From positions 281,627-345,626 of the forward strand of contig MSJH02000837.1 of assembly GCA_001931875.2 (NCBI GenBank): 64,000 nucleotides of DNA, read 5' to 3'. This document shows positions 13,816 to 26,791 of the stretch, in pieces. The notes under the pieces were generated by a model that was given only the letters and a program-made list of their open reading frames with translations, was not told where the DNA came from and did no database searches. Position numbers and translations under genes: made by a program. The stretch's first letter is position 1, and every line of letters starts with the position of its first letter. This DNA comes from Byssochlamys sp. IMV 00236 (Eukaryota; Ascomycota; Eurotiomycetes; Eurotiales; Thermoascaceae).

Positions 13816-16140
13816 ATGGACGACGCGTACTGCGACCGCATACCTCGTCGTAGGTTCCGCTGGCATTTCCTTCCCTCAAAAGCGGGCGTCAGGGCATCCT
13901 TCGCGGACTTCGTCAGGATGCGATCTCGCAAAGGCGTACTCATGCTGTCCGCCGTGGGATTTTTCGTTTCCCTGCTCCTTGCCCTTTCCTATCTGACAGT
14001 CGGCGTACTGTCGAGTCCTCACGATGGGCACACATTCTTTGTAAGGCGCCCCCCTCTTTGTCGCCCGCCTTATCGTCCTTGTCCACAGCACACGGAACTG
14101 ACCGCGATGGATTTAGGGGGGCAAGAAGGATCCGATGAGGCCGCCGCAGCAAAAATATCTAGAAGAAGCCGCATCATATTCAAGGTTCGTTGGCGATCGA
14201 CTAACGAAGGGGAAAAAAAAAAAAAAACCATCCCCAGGACGCGAATCGCTCGACTGACAATACATCTCTTGAAGCAGCACATTTAAAAAACTAAAATCGA
14301 CGTTGAAACGGATTCACGTACCAGAGCACTACCACAACCCTCACGTCTTCGATGATCCCCGCGCGGAGGACCCGACCCTTCTGCCCAAGATCTATCACCC
14401 CTATCCGGACTACGAGAGTTCCGAATGGAAGCAGACGCACCGCGGAAATTTCCAGCCATGCATGGGCCCGCGCGGTATGTACCTGAATGAGAGTCTGGAG
14501 GACAGAGTCGGAGTCTATGTTGGAATCCCGGAGGGTACGTTTCTTCATCGTTCTTCACACGGAAAAAGAGTTAGGGATGCGGATGGGCTGATGATGCGAT
14601 AGGCTTCCCTGCACCTGTATTTGGTACGCACCAGACTATCGGACTCGATGGAGAGTTGTCCTACGACCGTTACACGAGATACGGACCTTACGGATTTGGT
14701 GAAGATGAGGATGATGTGAAGAACTGGATCAAGCCGGCCCCCGTGGATTGGAATCGGACCGACTGGGGCTCTTTGCAGCGCCAGTGTGTCGAGCGCAATG
14801 CTGCTCGCTATGCCCAGTCGACCCAGGAGCAGAGATCGGCCAAGGTGACGATGCGACCGGAGCATCGGACGGCGATTCTGATCCGGACGTATACCAACAA
14901 GGAATACTCCGAGGACGACAAACGCGTGCTTCGTGCCATGATCACGGAGCTATCCTTGCATTCAGGAGGCGAATACGAGGTCTTCCTGCTGGTACATGTA
15001 AAGGACGATACCATCCAGATCAACAAGAAGGAAGTTTACGACCAGGTCGTCCGGGAAACTATCCCCGAGGAATTCTGGGGCATCGCGAAGCTCTGGAATA
15101 TCGAGACCGTGCGGGCTCCGTACCCGTATCTCAATCCTGCCGTGGTGAATGTGCACCAGTCCCAGTGGTTACCCGTATTGTGGTTCATGAACGAGAACCC
15201 ACAGTTCGACTATTTCTGGAATTGGGAGATCGACACCCGTTACACCGGCCACCTCTATGAGTTCGCGGAGAAGGTTGCCGAGTTTGGGCGCAATCAGCCT
15301 CGACGGGGTATGTGGGAACGCAGTGAACGCTTCTATATCCCCGGCCTCCACGGCGACTACGATAATGAGTTCCGCAAGTACGTTGACCAGAGAGTCTATC
15401 AAGCCATTTGGGGTCCGATGCCCGCGCACGATGTCGAAAATCCAACGGGACCTCAGCCGCCTGTCAAGGATTACAGACGGGACAACTACAACTGGGGTGT
15501 TGGCGAGGAGGCTGATTACATCTCGTTCCTGCCCATCTTCAATCCCCAGAACACCCACTGGGTGCTGAGAGACGACGTGATCGGTTATGAAGGCATCACG
15601 ACTCCACGACGCGCGACCATTGTGACGCATTCCCGCCTCTCTCGAAGACTATTGCAACAGATGCATCAGGAAAATCTGTATGGTCGCCACATCGGCTCCG
15701 AGATGTTCCCGCAAACGATCGCTTTGCTGCATGGCTACAAGGCGCTTTATGCCCCCCACCCGATCTGGTCTGACAAGCCGTGGAAGCTTGAGCGTCTGGA
15801 CCGATGGTTCAACTCCGGTATCAACGGAAAGTCGGGTAACACCATCGACAGTCCGTTCTCGTGGGGTCGTGAAGCACGTTTCGAGGACTTGTCCTGGTAC
15901 TACCGGTGCAATATCCCTGGTCGATTATACTGGAACTTCCTAGGATGGGAAAAGGACAACACAGGCGGCCCAGACGTAAGGACACCCCGGCCCCTCTCAG
16001 GAAACTCTCATGGCCTTTTAACTGACCATCTCTAGTATGAACGCCGCTACGGACGACATGTCTTGCCTTCAATGCTTTTCCACCCGATTAAGGATGTACA
16101 GCCAAATGCCGACAGCATGAGCTACCGACTACCGACTTAG
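13816..16140 (+). CDS. Type II membrane protein of the DUF3405 family
   Basis: Five exons, 13816-14040, 14117-14184, 14278-14534, 14603-15975 and 16036-16140, give 675 residues with all junctions in frame. Residues 1-40 are cytosolic-looking and basic; about 41-66 form one hydrophobic helix (GVLMLSAVGFFVSLLLALSY and on), so the enzyme-like remainder should face the Golgi or secretory lumen. The large fourth exon carries the DUF3405 core: AILIRTYTNKEYSEDD, LHSGGEYEVFLLVHVKDD, the aromatic and acidic FDYFWNWEIDTRYTGH, and EEADYISFLPIFNP. DUF3405 members are usually described as glycosyltransferase-like; the WEIDTR acidic motif suits a nucleotide-sugar enzyme, but the reaction is not known to me. 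The start was chosen because it opens directly before the basic region and membrane anchor; longer in-frame starts upstream add an unrelated Cys-rich stretch. Small exon 2 rests on a GATTTAG acceptor just downstream of a CTGAC branch site. Confidence 0.88.
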
Positions 16141-17455
16141 CCAATCCGGCTTTTCTTTTCTTCTAGACTTCGACTATTATCCCATTTTTTTGTTTTTTTC
16201 TTTTCTTTTCCGCATTATACCTTCTTGTACATATTAGGGGAGCATGGGCTCGATTGGGGTACACCATACATACCATACCATTATTGCATATATGCATCTA
16301 TGTATTAGCATGTCAGATTAGATTTAGCTTCTTAATGAGTCTCAAGACTAATTCAATGGAAGAGTCATTGAAAACCGCAACCATCGTTCATCTCTTATCA
16401 AAAAGTTGAAAAGCAGCACTTTGCAAACACGCACTTCGCAAATACGCATCCACGCATCCGGCAAGAAGCAAATCTACTCGCTACGTCATCACTCTTCGCA
16501 TCGCCGGGTATATATCTCACATTCCTGAACGATACAAAGCCAAGACAAGTTTTCGCGCAATAAAACTAAGCAACAGACTCAGAAAGTAGGGTATAGCATT
16601 TATCCACCTTAAAATTGGTCCTCCTAGAGAAAAGTGTAGTTAGACAGCGCTGGTTTATGGTACAATAATCTCAAACCCCGTCTTGACTCTACTCTAACCT
16701 ATAAAATGTTGAACTATGATGTCCCAATCCATTACCTAGTATAGTATAGTAAAAGGTGAGAAAACATCATGCGTCCCTGATCTCATTTACATGCAACCAC
16801 CGCCTCTTCACTGCCCCTGCCAAGCATCTTGGCGTGGCGTCTAGAGTCAAGACAATAGACATCTGCCCATGTGCGTAAATGGCTCGATGGTGCGTGTGCG
16901 TGTCTTGACTCTGGTCTCTGCGTGGACCGTTGGTTAGGTATCTGGGTGATCTGCGAGTGAGGATGATCTGTGGTTCTGAGTTCTACATGGATGTGTTAAG
17001 ACCCGGTTTTTGATGGATCAGGTAGGTATGGGTAGTAGGTAGGGTAAAGGGTTGTGACTACTATTATATGTAGTGGTGATGTTGTTTTGTTGTGTTGGGT
17101 AGCTATGTTGCGTTTAGGAGGTCGGGTTTGTTGATAGAATATATATTTTCTATATGGAAATTTTCAAGCTTGATGTTCTTTTTATCTAGTCTTTCATTAT
17201 GAGAAGTAGATACATTGACAAGGTCTGCTCGTTAGGAGGCTGAATTGTTCGTCTTTAAATATACTATGCGTATTTTAAAGAATCTCCAGAGACAAAACAG
17301 GGAACCTCTGAAGAAGGTCGTAGCTCTTCGGTGCACCAGCAGCGTATCTTGCTGGTCAAGTGGCTAAACCCCCGGATCATATTGGAATGCATTGCAGAAG
17401 AGAGTTTGTATTTACTGATTGGAAATTAATGATGGGATAGGAGCATTAATTCCAT
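16141..17455. other. Convergent intergenic region
   Basis: Between the 3' ends of the DUF3405 gene and the alcohol dehydrogenase gene. Directly after the DUF3405 stop, a C/T-rich tract ending in T runs (16150-16205) probably belongs to the 3' untranslated region or terminator. No coding region seen. Confidence 0.6.
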
Positions 17456-18707
17456 TCAAGCACCCTTTGTATCCTCGGCAGAAAGTTTGATGACATATTT
17501 CGTCGTAGTCTACAGTCATATCAGTCACTATGAAATCCCTTGACGAATCCAGGACCATCAGAGTATGTTTGTAAATAGTCGACTCACCTTACTATCAGTA
17601 AGTAACCTTGTAGTCTCCGTGAGCTTCTCCAGAGTAGTTTCCTGCACCGCAGGCACAACCACTCCTCTCCGAACAAATTCCACCGCTTCCTGAATATCCC
17701 CCCTAGAACCTACGGAGGATCCAATCACCCGGAAGCCATTATCGATAAAATTCAACGGATGGAACTGTACCAGCTGGTCTGGCGGCGGAATGCCCACACA
17801 AACCAATGTGCCAAAAGGCGCCAGTATCCTAAAAGCATCTTGATATGCACGGCCTGATCCTGCAGTTACTAGAACAGCACCCGCTCCGGCCCCTCCTGTT
17901 ATCAACTTGGCGGCAGTGGCCACGTCCTCTTCTTCCGAAATGTCGATAAATGCTTCTGCCTTCAGTCCAAGACAGTATTCCCTCTTCTCCTTCCCCATAT
18001 CAATCGCGAGAACTCTGTATCCCATCGCGGCCGCATACTGGATTCCCAGAGCCCCAACCCCACCACCGGCCCCTGAGATCGCAACCCATTGACCGGGAAC
18101 CGCGCCGCAGATCTTCAGTGCCTTGTACGCAGTGACGCCGGCACACATAATGGGGGCCAGCTGTTCATCAGACACCCCTTCAGGCAGAGTGACTACCGAC
18201 CGCGCGGGAACGAGCGTGTATTCAGCGAACGTCCCATTGACACTTTTCCCGGAGAAAGTCTGCGTCTCGCACCGTGTCTCCCCGCCATCAGTCAGACACA
18301 TAACGCACTTCCCACAACTATCGCGAATCCAAGAGACGCCGACGCGCTGACCGATTTTCAAAGATGGGTCATTGAGATGCTGCAAGGCTGATCCAAGAGC
18401 AGCGATGCGCCCAATCCCTTCATGGCCGAGGATGGGCTTGGTTGGACCCAATTCCCCCGAGGCCAGGGCAATGTCGGTGCCGCAGATGCCTGTTGTGGAG
18501 AGTTTGACGAGTAGGTCAGTTGGGCCTGGAGCTGGCAATGGGAGAGATTGTAGCTCGAAGACTGGGGAAAGGCCATGTTTCTGTAATCTGTCAGAATTGG
18601 GATATAGCATACAATATTATGCATAGTGTAGGTAGTTAACTAACCACGATAACGGCCGCTTTATGGGTGGATGGGCATGAGCCATTCATGTTAATTCGGT
18701 CGTACAT
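17456..18707 (-). CDS. Zinc-containing alcohol dehydrogenase (MDR family)
   Basis: Medium-chain zinc alcohol dehydrogenase of the fungal Adh class, expected to interconvert primary alcohols and aldehydes with NAD(H) or NADP(H) in the cytosol. Exons 18707-18645, 18580-17588 and 17509-17456 give 369 residues. Catalytic zinc ligands appear in GICGTD and GHEGIG. The four-cysteine structural zinc lobe is intact (SCGKCVMCLTDGGETRC), and a Rossmann motif GAGGGVGALGIQYA begins the cofactor domain. Exon 1 (21 codons) and exon 3 (18 codons including stop) were placed from splice signals. The last exon ends KYVIKLSAEDTKGA and restores the usual C-terminal strand; reading through the intron would stop early. 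The lobe spacing and the absence of a targeting peptide favour the cytosolic Adh1-like type. Substrate cannot be told from sequence. It is convergent with the DUF3405 gene. Confidence 0.93.
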
Positions 18708-21620
18708 TTTTTCTTATCCAGATCAAATTCTAGAGTTCATGAGATACTCTGTAGATGCATCAGTCTCATCTAGATCGAATAGATAGTACCCTATTTCAGC
18801 GTGGTATGCAGACGTTAGGCTCAGGGACGGTGTACTGTGCACACAAATGACGGAACTCAATAGCATACACTTCAATGGCCCGCAGCTAAGACACTACCGC
18901 TGATATAAATACCTTAAGCGTATTCATAAAAACCAAATATATAAATATATCCGCTTCCATCAATGCCCATTTAATAATACAAGAAACAATGAGCTTGACT
19001 GAAGCGTGGCGGCGGGGAAGAAGTGGGACAGCTGCGTTTCGGATTGCGGGGCAAGTGGGATCAATGTCTATGGACTCTCTTCATGGAGTGTACTTAGTTA
19101 CTCTCTAGGATTGGTTATATCGACTATATCCAACTACAATATTATGATTCATGTACATTCTAGCTGTGCAAGCATATAACTAACGTGCAAGCTCTCTATC
19201 TCTATACCTCAGCATACCGTATGGGAATTTATCTATTCCAAAAGAAAGAACCGAACCTGCTCATCAGAAAAGGAAGCCATAACAGACGACCTTGAAGCCG
19301 CTCCTGCAACATTAGGTGTCAAGGAAGCCTCTTTACAATAGTCTTATCTTAGCGAGGCTGAGGTGCTCATAATGATATTCTTCCGCTCTCTCAGATGATA
19401 TGCCAAGTAAGTAGTCCAGTCCGCTTGGCTGCTCTCTATGGCGTCTTCTCCTCGAGATAGATATTTCGTTGCTCAGGGTTACTTCGCGATGCTCATTCCC
19501 ATACATAAGCTGCTCCAACACCGAGGAATATGAGACTTTGTATCACGTATTCTTCAAGTTAACCACTTCCAGTCTTTGTGATCACGATTCAGGAGCCGCG
19601 GAGCGGAAGTGGAGAGCAGACTCCGTGTATGTGATCTTCTAGAGCGTCGATGGTTTCAGGTTATTGACATTGATAGAAAGATTCTGTTCTGGGACTGCTC
19701 TTCAAATAGTATTGGTTAACACCGTATGTGACGTGTCTATCGATGGCTTATTATCTCAATCATTGATACCTAAGGAATATAACTATGTCTGTCGGTAATC
19801 AATTATGGGCAGCTAACTAAGCTAGCTAGCGTGCCTCAAAAACAGAGAAAATGGCTTTTCGCTGAACTGCAAATCAAAGAGGAACTCAGAGGTCTCTACG
19901 ATTCCTTAATGTGACATTGAAAAGACTGTTGTGTCGATATTGTTAAGCTCCAACCATTACTTGCTGTCCCACGTGGCCCAGCACCGCGAATACCAGCTTG
20001 TACTGGATATAGGGCGCTCGCTCAGTCCGCTTACCAATGCATCTTTCTCTCAACCATCGGGGAGAGTCCGATGGTCATGGTTGCAGTCATGGATTCGTCG
20101 TGGCGACTAGAGGACGCATACTGGGCAAGTCTTGTCGCACATGGCTGAAGACCACTAGTCGTGCAACAGCAATGACTGAAGCTGACTTTGAGAAGTGCCT
20201 TTCTAGGGGGAATTTAGAATTCATTAGGATAGTGGAAACCCTTGGGATTGCTCCTGTTGACTTACTTCCCATGCACTTGGGTAGAGTGCCCCGTGTTCTT
20301 GTCATCAGTGACAATCGACAATGAGCAGAGACCTATATACGCGATACACCCCGATGGACTTGGTGATCCTATGTGATCCTACCATAGTCTGGCAAATTCC
20401 ACTAGATTATCCAGTCAATGAAATGCCTTCCATCCAGAGTATGCAGATTCTTCAGTGCTCAAGATCTGGAGTCGATATGAGAAACAGTAGGATCTTCTCG
20501 GTTCTACGAAAGAGTCCTAAAGCGTATTGCGATTCAGGCATCCGGGACATTCCACTACGCTTGAAATAAACTGATATCTCTTAGTTTCTGGAAATGGTTT
20601 CCCATACTGCCCTTAGCTGCAGCATGAATACGTCAGACAGACCTCCATTAGAGCACATATGACCTTTGGGCCAGCGGTACTTTTCGGCTCTTACCGACTT
20701 ACAACAAGTATCCCTAGAGGGATATCCTTCACTCGATCTATCATATATGGGAGTTGTCGGCCGAGAAGTCTGCACTTTCGTGTATGTCATTGGGGAACAG
20801 GCGAATAATCAGTAAGATGGCATGATTTCCTGGTGCACGGACTGGAAAGTACGTAGGTACATGATGGTTATCAAACGCTCAAACCTCTCGGCATGTCCGG
20901 ATACGGCTCGCAAGCGTCTTAATTCCTCCACAGCGAGTATTAGCCAGCCCATGGCGCCGATTTCCCCGGCTTTTGGCGCAGAAGAGGAGCAATAATGTCG
21001 CATCCGAGGCTTTACTCTATAACTACCGAACCATACCCCAGCTCCACTATCGAACGACCTGTGACCTGTGACATGTCTTTGGATGATAAAGTTCCGCCAT
21101 GTTTATAATACAGAAGCTTTCTGGCTATTCCGTCCAGCTGCAATGCTTCCTAACTCTCTCCACGGTTAAGCACAGGCACCCCGTGGGGAACTTCCCCCAC
21201 GCGTGAAGCCAACGTGCACCGGACTTGGTCCGATGAAGTCTCATGGTCTCACATCTCTACTTAACGTGGAAGGTTGGCTAAAATCGTATGATGGCATCCC
21301 CAAAGCGTGGGGGTAAGCTCGGGGAGGAGTTGATAACCGCCACCGGTTGCAGCGTCGGTAAAGGCTCCATGCAAGAGTGTATGTCATGCCGGGCTGTCTA
21401 TTGGAGAAATCGGTATTACTACTTGTTATGTTTAAGGATTTAGCCTGATCACTCGGCCTCTTCCTCTCCGGAGTGGCTTTCCCCACGTTCCCCAGACCCC
21501 GCAGTTGTTACCCCGGACTCCAACTCTATAAGGTTATCAGGCCGTCCCGTTGTTGTCTGCAGAGATGAGAATTGCTATCCGCCAAGCTCTTCTACACTCA
21601 TCACGTACTGTACTCTCGAT
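18708..21620. other. Long gene-poor stretch
   Basis: Nearly 3 kb of ordinary composition. The left end holds the alcohol dehydrogenase promoter, the right end the MFS promoter. Short frames at 20037-20324, 20321-20569 (+) and 20581-20790, 20809-21003 (-) are not recognisable, and no splice pattern joins them. They could be remnants of a decayed gene, but nothing shows it directly. Confidence 0.55.
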
Positions 21621-23275
21621 ATGGCGAAGGAGATATACATCAAAGACCATGAGGCGATGGGGGAAAAGGCCGAGATGGCGCACGAGGAGGTCGTGCACTT
21701 GATGGCATTGACGGAGGAAGAGAAGATCATTGAAAAGAAGTTGCGTACGCGCATCGATACCCTGATTATGCCACTGGTGATTCTGGTTTATCTCATGAAC
21801 TACATCGACCGGTACGTTTTTTGAATAATTCCCCGATATCAATCTGTACATGTCGCTCACTGTCGCCTAGGAATAATTATGCAGCAGCCAAGCTACAAGG
21901 TCTAACAGAAGATCTCCATCTGACCGACGCGCAGTATCAGACCGGTCTCTCCGTCCTTTTCGTTGGTTACATCCTCATGCAGGTCCCATCGAACATATTA
22001 CTAAACTACGTCGGCCGACCCTCCATATACCTGGGATTTTTTGTATGCGCATGGGGCCTGGTTTCTGCATTGACTAGCCAAGTCAAGAGCTATGGAGCTA
22101 TGGTAGCATGCCGCTTCATCCTAGGATTCGTTGGTAAGTTTGTGAAGGCTAGTCACGAATCGATCAACGAGAATTGTAGACTGACGGAATCTTCAGAGGC
22201 ACCATTCTTTGCAGGCGTCTTGTTCTACTTGTCAAAATGGTACACAAAATCAGAGCTTGCACTTCGCATGAGTATCTTCTACGCCGGCTCTCTTCTTAGC
22301 GGTGCATTTGGAAATCTGATCGCAGCCGGCATCCTCAGTGGACTTGCAGGCCACAGAGGCATATCCGCTTGGCAGTGGCTGTATATCATCGAGGGAGCCA
22401 TCACTTGCGCCATCGGACTGGTGATTTGCTTCATACTACCGGACTTCCCAAACACATGGCGCCTTCTCTCGCCGGAGATGAAGCAAGTCGCCAACCGGCG
22501 TTTGGCGATTGAAGCAGCTGAAGCCGATGTGGACGAAGAGGGTGGAATGACCCAGCTGCGTGGTATCAAGTTGGCCTTGACGGACATCAAAACCTACCTC
22601 TTGGCTCTTGCGTACATGGGAATTACCGGCGCTGCTGGATTCCAAAACTATTTCCCAACACTAACGTCAACATTAGGATATAGCAAGATTATCTCTCTGC
22701 TGCTGGTTGCACCTCCATATGTGTTCATGGTGTTCTACAGCATGCTTCACTCACACCTATCCGACAGATATTCCCACAGATTCTGGTTCTTCATCTACCC
22801 CATCCCCGTCACTATCGTCGGATTTGTCGTTTTCATGGCGACCTCCGGCTTCGGACCGCGATATTTCTCCTTCTTCCTCATGATCTTCGTCTTTGCGCAG
22901 AACGGCACTCTATACTCCTGGATTGCTAATGCTATCCCCCGACCCCCTGCCAAGCGTGCGGCAGCGTACGCATTCATCAACTCAATTGGCAATTCTGCCA
23001 GTATCTGGACACCGTACACATATCGCGAATCCGAGGACCCATACTATTACACGGCGATGGGAGTTTGTATCGCATTGCAAGTGCTTGCTCTAGTGTGTGC
23101 GATTATCCTACGCATCAACCTGCAGAGACAGAACAAGCGGCTTGAGCGCCTGGAGGATGAGGATATTACTCTTACGGAGAAGGAACTTCAGCGCCTACGC
23201 AAGACGGCGGAGATCGAAGGCATCGACGTTGCGGCAGCCAGGCGCCTGCAGAAAGGCTTCCGTTACACATTGTAG
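21621..23275 (+). CDS. MFS transporter of the anion:cation symporter (Dal5-like) family
   Basis: Plasma-membrane carrier of the major facilitator superfamily, ACS/Dal5-Tna1 type; members import organic anions such as allantoate, nicotinate, pantothenate or vitamin-like acids by proton symport. Exons 21621-21811, 21871-22133 and 22197-23275 give 510 residues, typical for the family. The N-terminus is acidic and cytosolic; helix 1 (LIMPLVILVYLMNYIDRNNYAAAKL) carries the usual DRNN motif. Further hydrophobic segments include VLFVGYILMQVPSNILLNYVGR with a GR motif at its end, and AWQWLYIIEGAITCAIGLVICFILPDFP, with the family's characteristic RWLYIIEG-like and LPDFP motifs. The C-terminus is a charged coiled-coil-like tail. 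The second intron is 63 nt and free of stops, so its retention would insert 21 residues after FILGFV. The spliced form matches the family better there. Substrate unknown; no pathway genes lie beside it. Confidence 0.93.
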
Positions 23276-26200
23276 TTAGAAACTCATGATAGTTTGATGG
23301 GTTCAATAGGAATTTCAGGAATTATTTAATAGTACTACTTACCTAGTGCCTCGGTCTTTTCCCGTCTAAATCTGCTGTGCTGCCAGTCGTTCAGGATTGA
23401 ATAATAAACTGTGCTCGAAATTCGAGACTTTACTAATGGCTCTTTAGAAGCCTTCCAGGCGTATTTGTAAGATGTACATTAGGTACATTGTCAATCTCAT
23501 TCGGCTCCCGGGCCGTACTGTAGCTGGTCATGTCGAATCCTAAATAGCACCGAAGCAAGGTCATGACTTGAACATCGTAGCGGCACCAGCTATATCGCTT
23601 CCTTGCTTTCTTGGCTCCAGATCTAGGGGAGGTAGACACCATGTTTATGTCCTATGTACAGAATAAGTCTAGATATTCGGATCTAGTAGTTTGATCATGA
23701 TACAGATGGATTGACGACAGGTCACCATACAAACGTCCTTTGTGCCGACAGATCGTTCCAAATCTATGGTACTCTTAAGGATGTCAGTTATGTCAAGTTC
23801 GGTCCGCAGTCCAGAATTTCTATTCGCCTAGCGATCCCATTGCTGACTATGCAAGGTAAATGGATGATATGTCGGAGCCTGTCTACACTACTGTACAGGC
23901 AGACCTCCTGTCGGTTTTCTTCCAGGCCTTTCTAGCTCCATCTGCAGAGACTGATGTTATACTCTGAAAACGCATCCAATGAGGAAGATGTGTTCATCAG
24001 GAACTGTAATAGAGTTAAAGGGGCAAAAACATATCTTACCACTGAAGGGCATGTATCACTGCAATTCCTTATTGTTTTCCTACTGTAGTGCGCTGCAAGG
24101 CTTTGTGGGTTTGTCGGGGAATAGAGCCAGTTATTGTGTTAGATGATAAGATAGCTTACGTTAATCAAACTTGCTCCTGTTGCTGCTCAAATCGAAATAC
24201 AGTACGATAGATCTACACTCAAGCCCCAAGGATCTAACTACTCCGTAGTTACTGTTCTACGGATTATCTAAGTGATATTATTAATATCAAAAAGTCAATC
24301 TAGTCACAGGCATCCTACTATCACAGCTGCTATCTTCCTTGATGCCCCAAGACGGTTCGATAATAACCATTAGAAACGGCCGCAGCCACATGGAGCAGAG
24401 GATACAGTACGCGCCATAAGTAGGGGTTCAACAGGGCAGAATAAATCCCGTCAATGATATATCATATACCCTTAGGAAGCGGAGATAGATAGTAACAGCT
24501 GACAGCAACAGCTAATTATGCTATCGCGCAGGCATGTTGTACTGTATATCATCTTTTCAGGATATACCAACGATTTATTCCGCGAGATAGACGCAAAAGT
24601 TTTCTCGGTACGTCTTCAGGATGATGATTACCGAAGTTCCCCTTGCTGCGAGGTTTACTTTCATTGTGGACTCTCTCGGTCGGCCCGTTCCATCTCTTTC
24701 CCTTCTGATTCACTGGCTTGGCCCACTGCTCAGCCAGCCATGATATCGTCTCCCATACTGTGGATATTGGATAATCCAATATCCCACCATCGTGGACGCC
24801 TCATTCTTGGGGCGAGGACTTCAGAACATGACTGGCCGTATATCAGTTCATGATGGCTCCGGTCTACTCTCTGCAACAATGTCATGGGACGACAACCTTG
24901 GCGGTGTCGACCGCTGATCAGCGTCAAGAGTCAAGACTGACTTCATCGATTCCGCCAGACACGCATTAATGACTCCACGCGATAAACGGCGTCCCACGGG
25001 TACCTGCAAATTGGCGAAATTGGAAGTCTATCCGTTGACAATACGTTGACAGGAGGATTTTATGACGATAGACGATGAAGGCAGAGGAGCGGCGTATCCA
25101 GACGGCATCTTGACATAGGATTCAAGACCTGGAATTCGAAAATTCGACACAAGAGCAAATGTGATGCATCCCCAATGCAACGACATGTTCTATACCGGCA
25201 AACCCTGCATGTGGCGTATATGTGCGTGGATATTTCCTATCCCTCGCACCTGACAACGACAAGACATATGCTCTTTCGCGTGGATTAATCGAGTCTTGCT
25301 GCAGATATTGATGAGCAAGGGACGTTTCAGGAACAGCTTTCACTTATTGGACTCGGAGGTTGCTGGAAAAAAAAAAAGAAAAGGTCGATTGTCCGTGCCA
25401 TCATCTTCCGCAGCTAATTAACTGACAACATCGCAGTCCGATACGGAGTACGGAGTATGCAGTCAATGGCATTATTAAATCATCGCCACACACTGATCGC
25501 CGCCTTCTCCGGGCAACATGGTTATTATTTCAGAGAGAGCAATTTTCGTTGGCCGACGCATCGACTGCTGGCGTCATGGCCAGTTCCGATCGTCTGGTAA
25601 TGTGTGTTCTTGAGCGGCACAGAAGATCTCGACTTCTTAGAGTAATGTGTGAACATGGTTTCCGATCCTTTTAATTGGTCTTTTGCGCATGGCAGTACCA
25701 TAAGCCATGCAAGCCCGTCACAGCGCCCCAAGACCAAGACCACAGGCTAGACAAGCATTAACAGACACGCCTGTGGACATCCGGATGATCGAGCCGAATT
25801 CATGATGCATAGTGGCCATCAAAGCCATCAATTCCATTCAGCCAATTCGGTTGTATCCAACGATATCTTGCTCAACATTTCAGTTGCTATTTCTGAAGTT
25901 TACAGTTCCAAAATAATCGTGAGCCCTCTTGATGTCTATAAACCTAATGATAACCGCAGTGCCACGGCTCTTTTGGAGTAGATGGATAGCTAGCTACCGG
26001 AAACCTGGGCTATGTACATACGTACCCCCAAGCCCCAGCATCAGTTCAACGGTCGGTGAAGTATGGGTCCCCGTTCTCGTTACGGCCGTTAGTTGATACT
26101 TCATCTCCACAAGTTGCGCACTTATGGTAGATTTCGGTCGTTCCGCGCGGAGCTCAGACCAACCGGGCCATGGCCGTGTTCTCGTTGTATTCTGGATGTG

Positions 26201-26791
26201 TCAACTCGATTTCCGCTTGAATTTACTATTACTTTTTCCAGCGTTGCATGAAGTAGGGGTATTGCCATGGCTGCTACAATGTCTAGATGCGATTTGCCCT
26301 CTAAGGGACCTCATTCGGTGTACGGCTTCACCGTGGCGCGGCAGAGCATTACTTCGACATGCCACAACTGTGGGAATTATTACTTACCATGTTGGTAGAC
26401 TTTACTCCGTACGGTCCGTGTGACGATGGTACGCCCTCTAGCGAGAAGGGGTAAGTCGACCTTAATGGATGACAGCTCGTTCTCGACCCGCCACGCCCGT
26501 GGCCAACCGTTTAGCAAACGTCGTCTCCCCGGGCCAGTTCGGACTGGGTCTAATTAGTCCCTGTTTGCCCTTGCTGGATCAGATGTGTCCAGCTGGCAGC
26601 AGCTAAAACCGCGATGAGATCTCTTGCGATGTCCTCCGAGATCTCGTCCCTCAAAATCCGGCCGTCTCGTTGGCCGCAACATGACGCCTGGTCGCCGAAC
26701 GTGTTCATTTTGTCTTCACTGCACGGATAGTCTCCCTCAGTCAACCCTATCGACGACTGAGCGAGCTTCAATTGTCTGATCCTCATGCCAC
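23276..26791. other. Long gene-poor stretch before the transcription factor
   Basis: About 3.5 kb with no supported gene. Only scattered short frames occur (for example 24518-24853 + and 24549-24779 -). A-rich and T-rich runs occur (such as about 25364-25382). The last few hundred bases must contain the promoter of the Zn2Cys6 gene, an unusually long upstream region that would allow extensive regulation, though I see no specific site. Confidence 0.55.

Noticed and set aside
20037..21003. Group of short frames between alcohol dehydrogenase and MFS genes
   Set aside because: Do not join by plausible introns and match no family I know; at most a relic.
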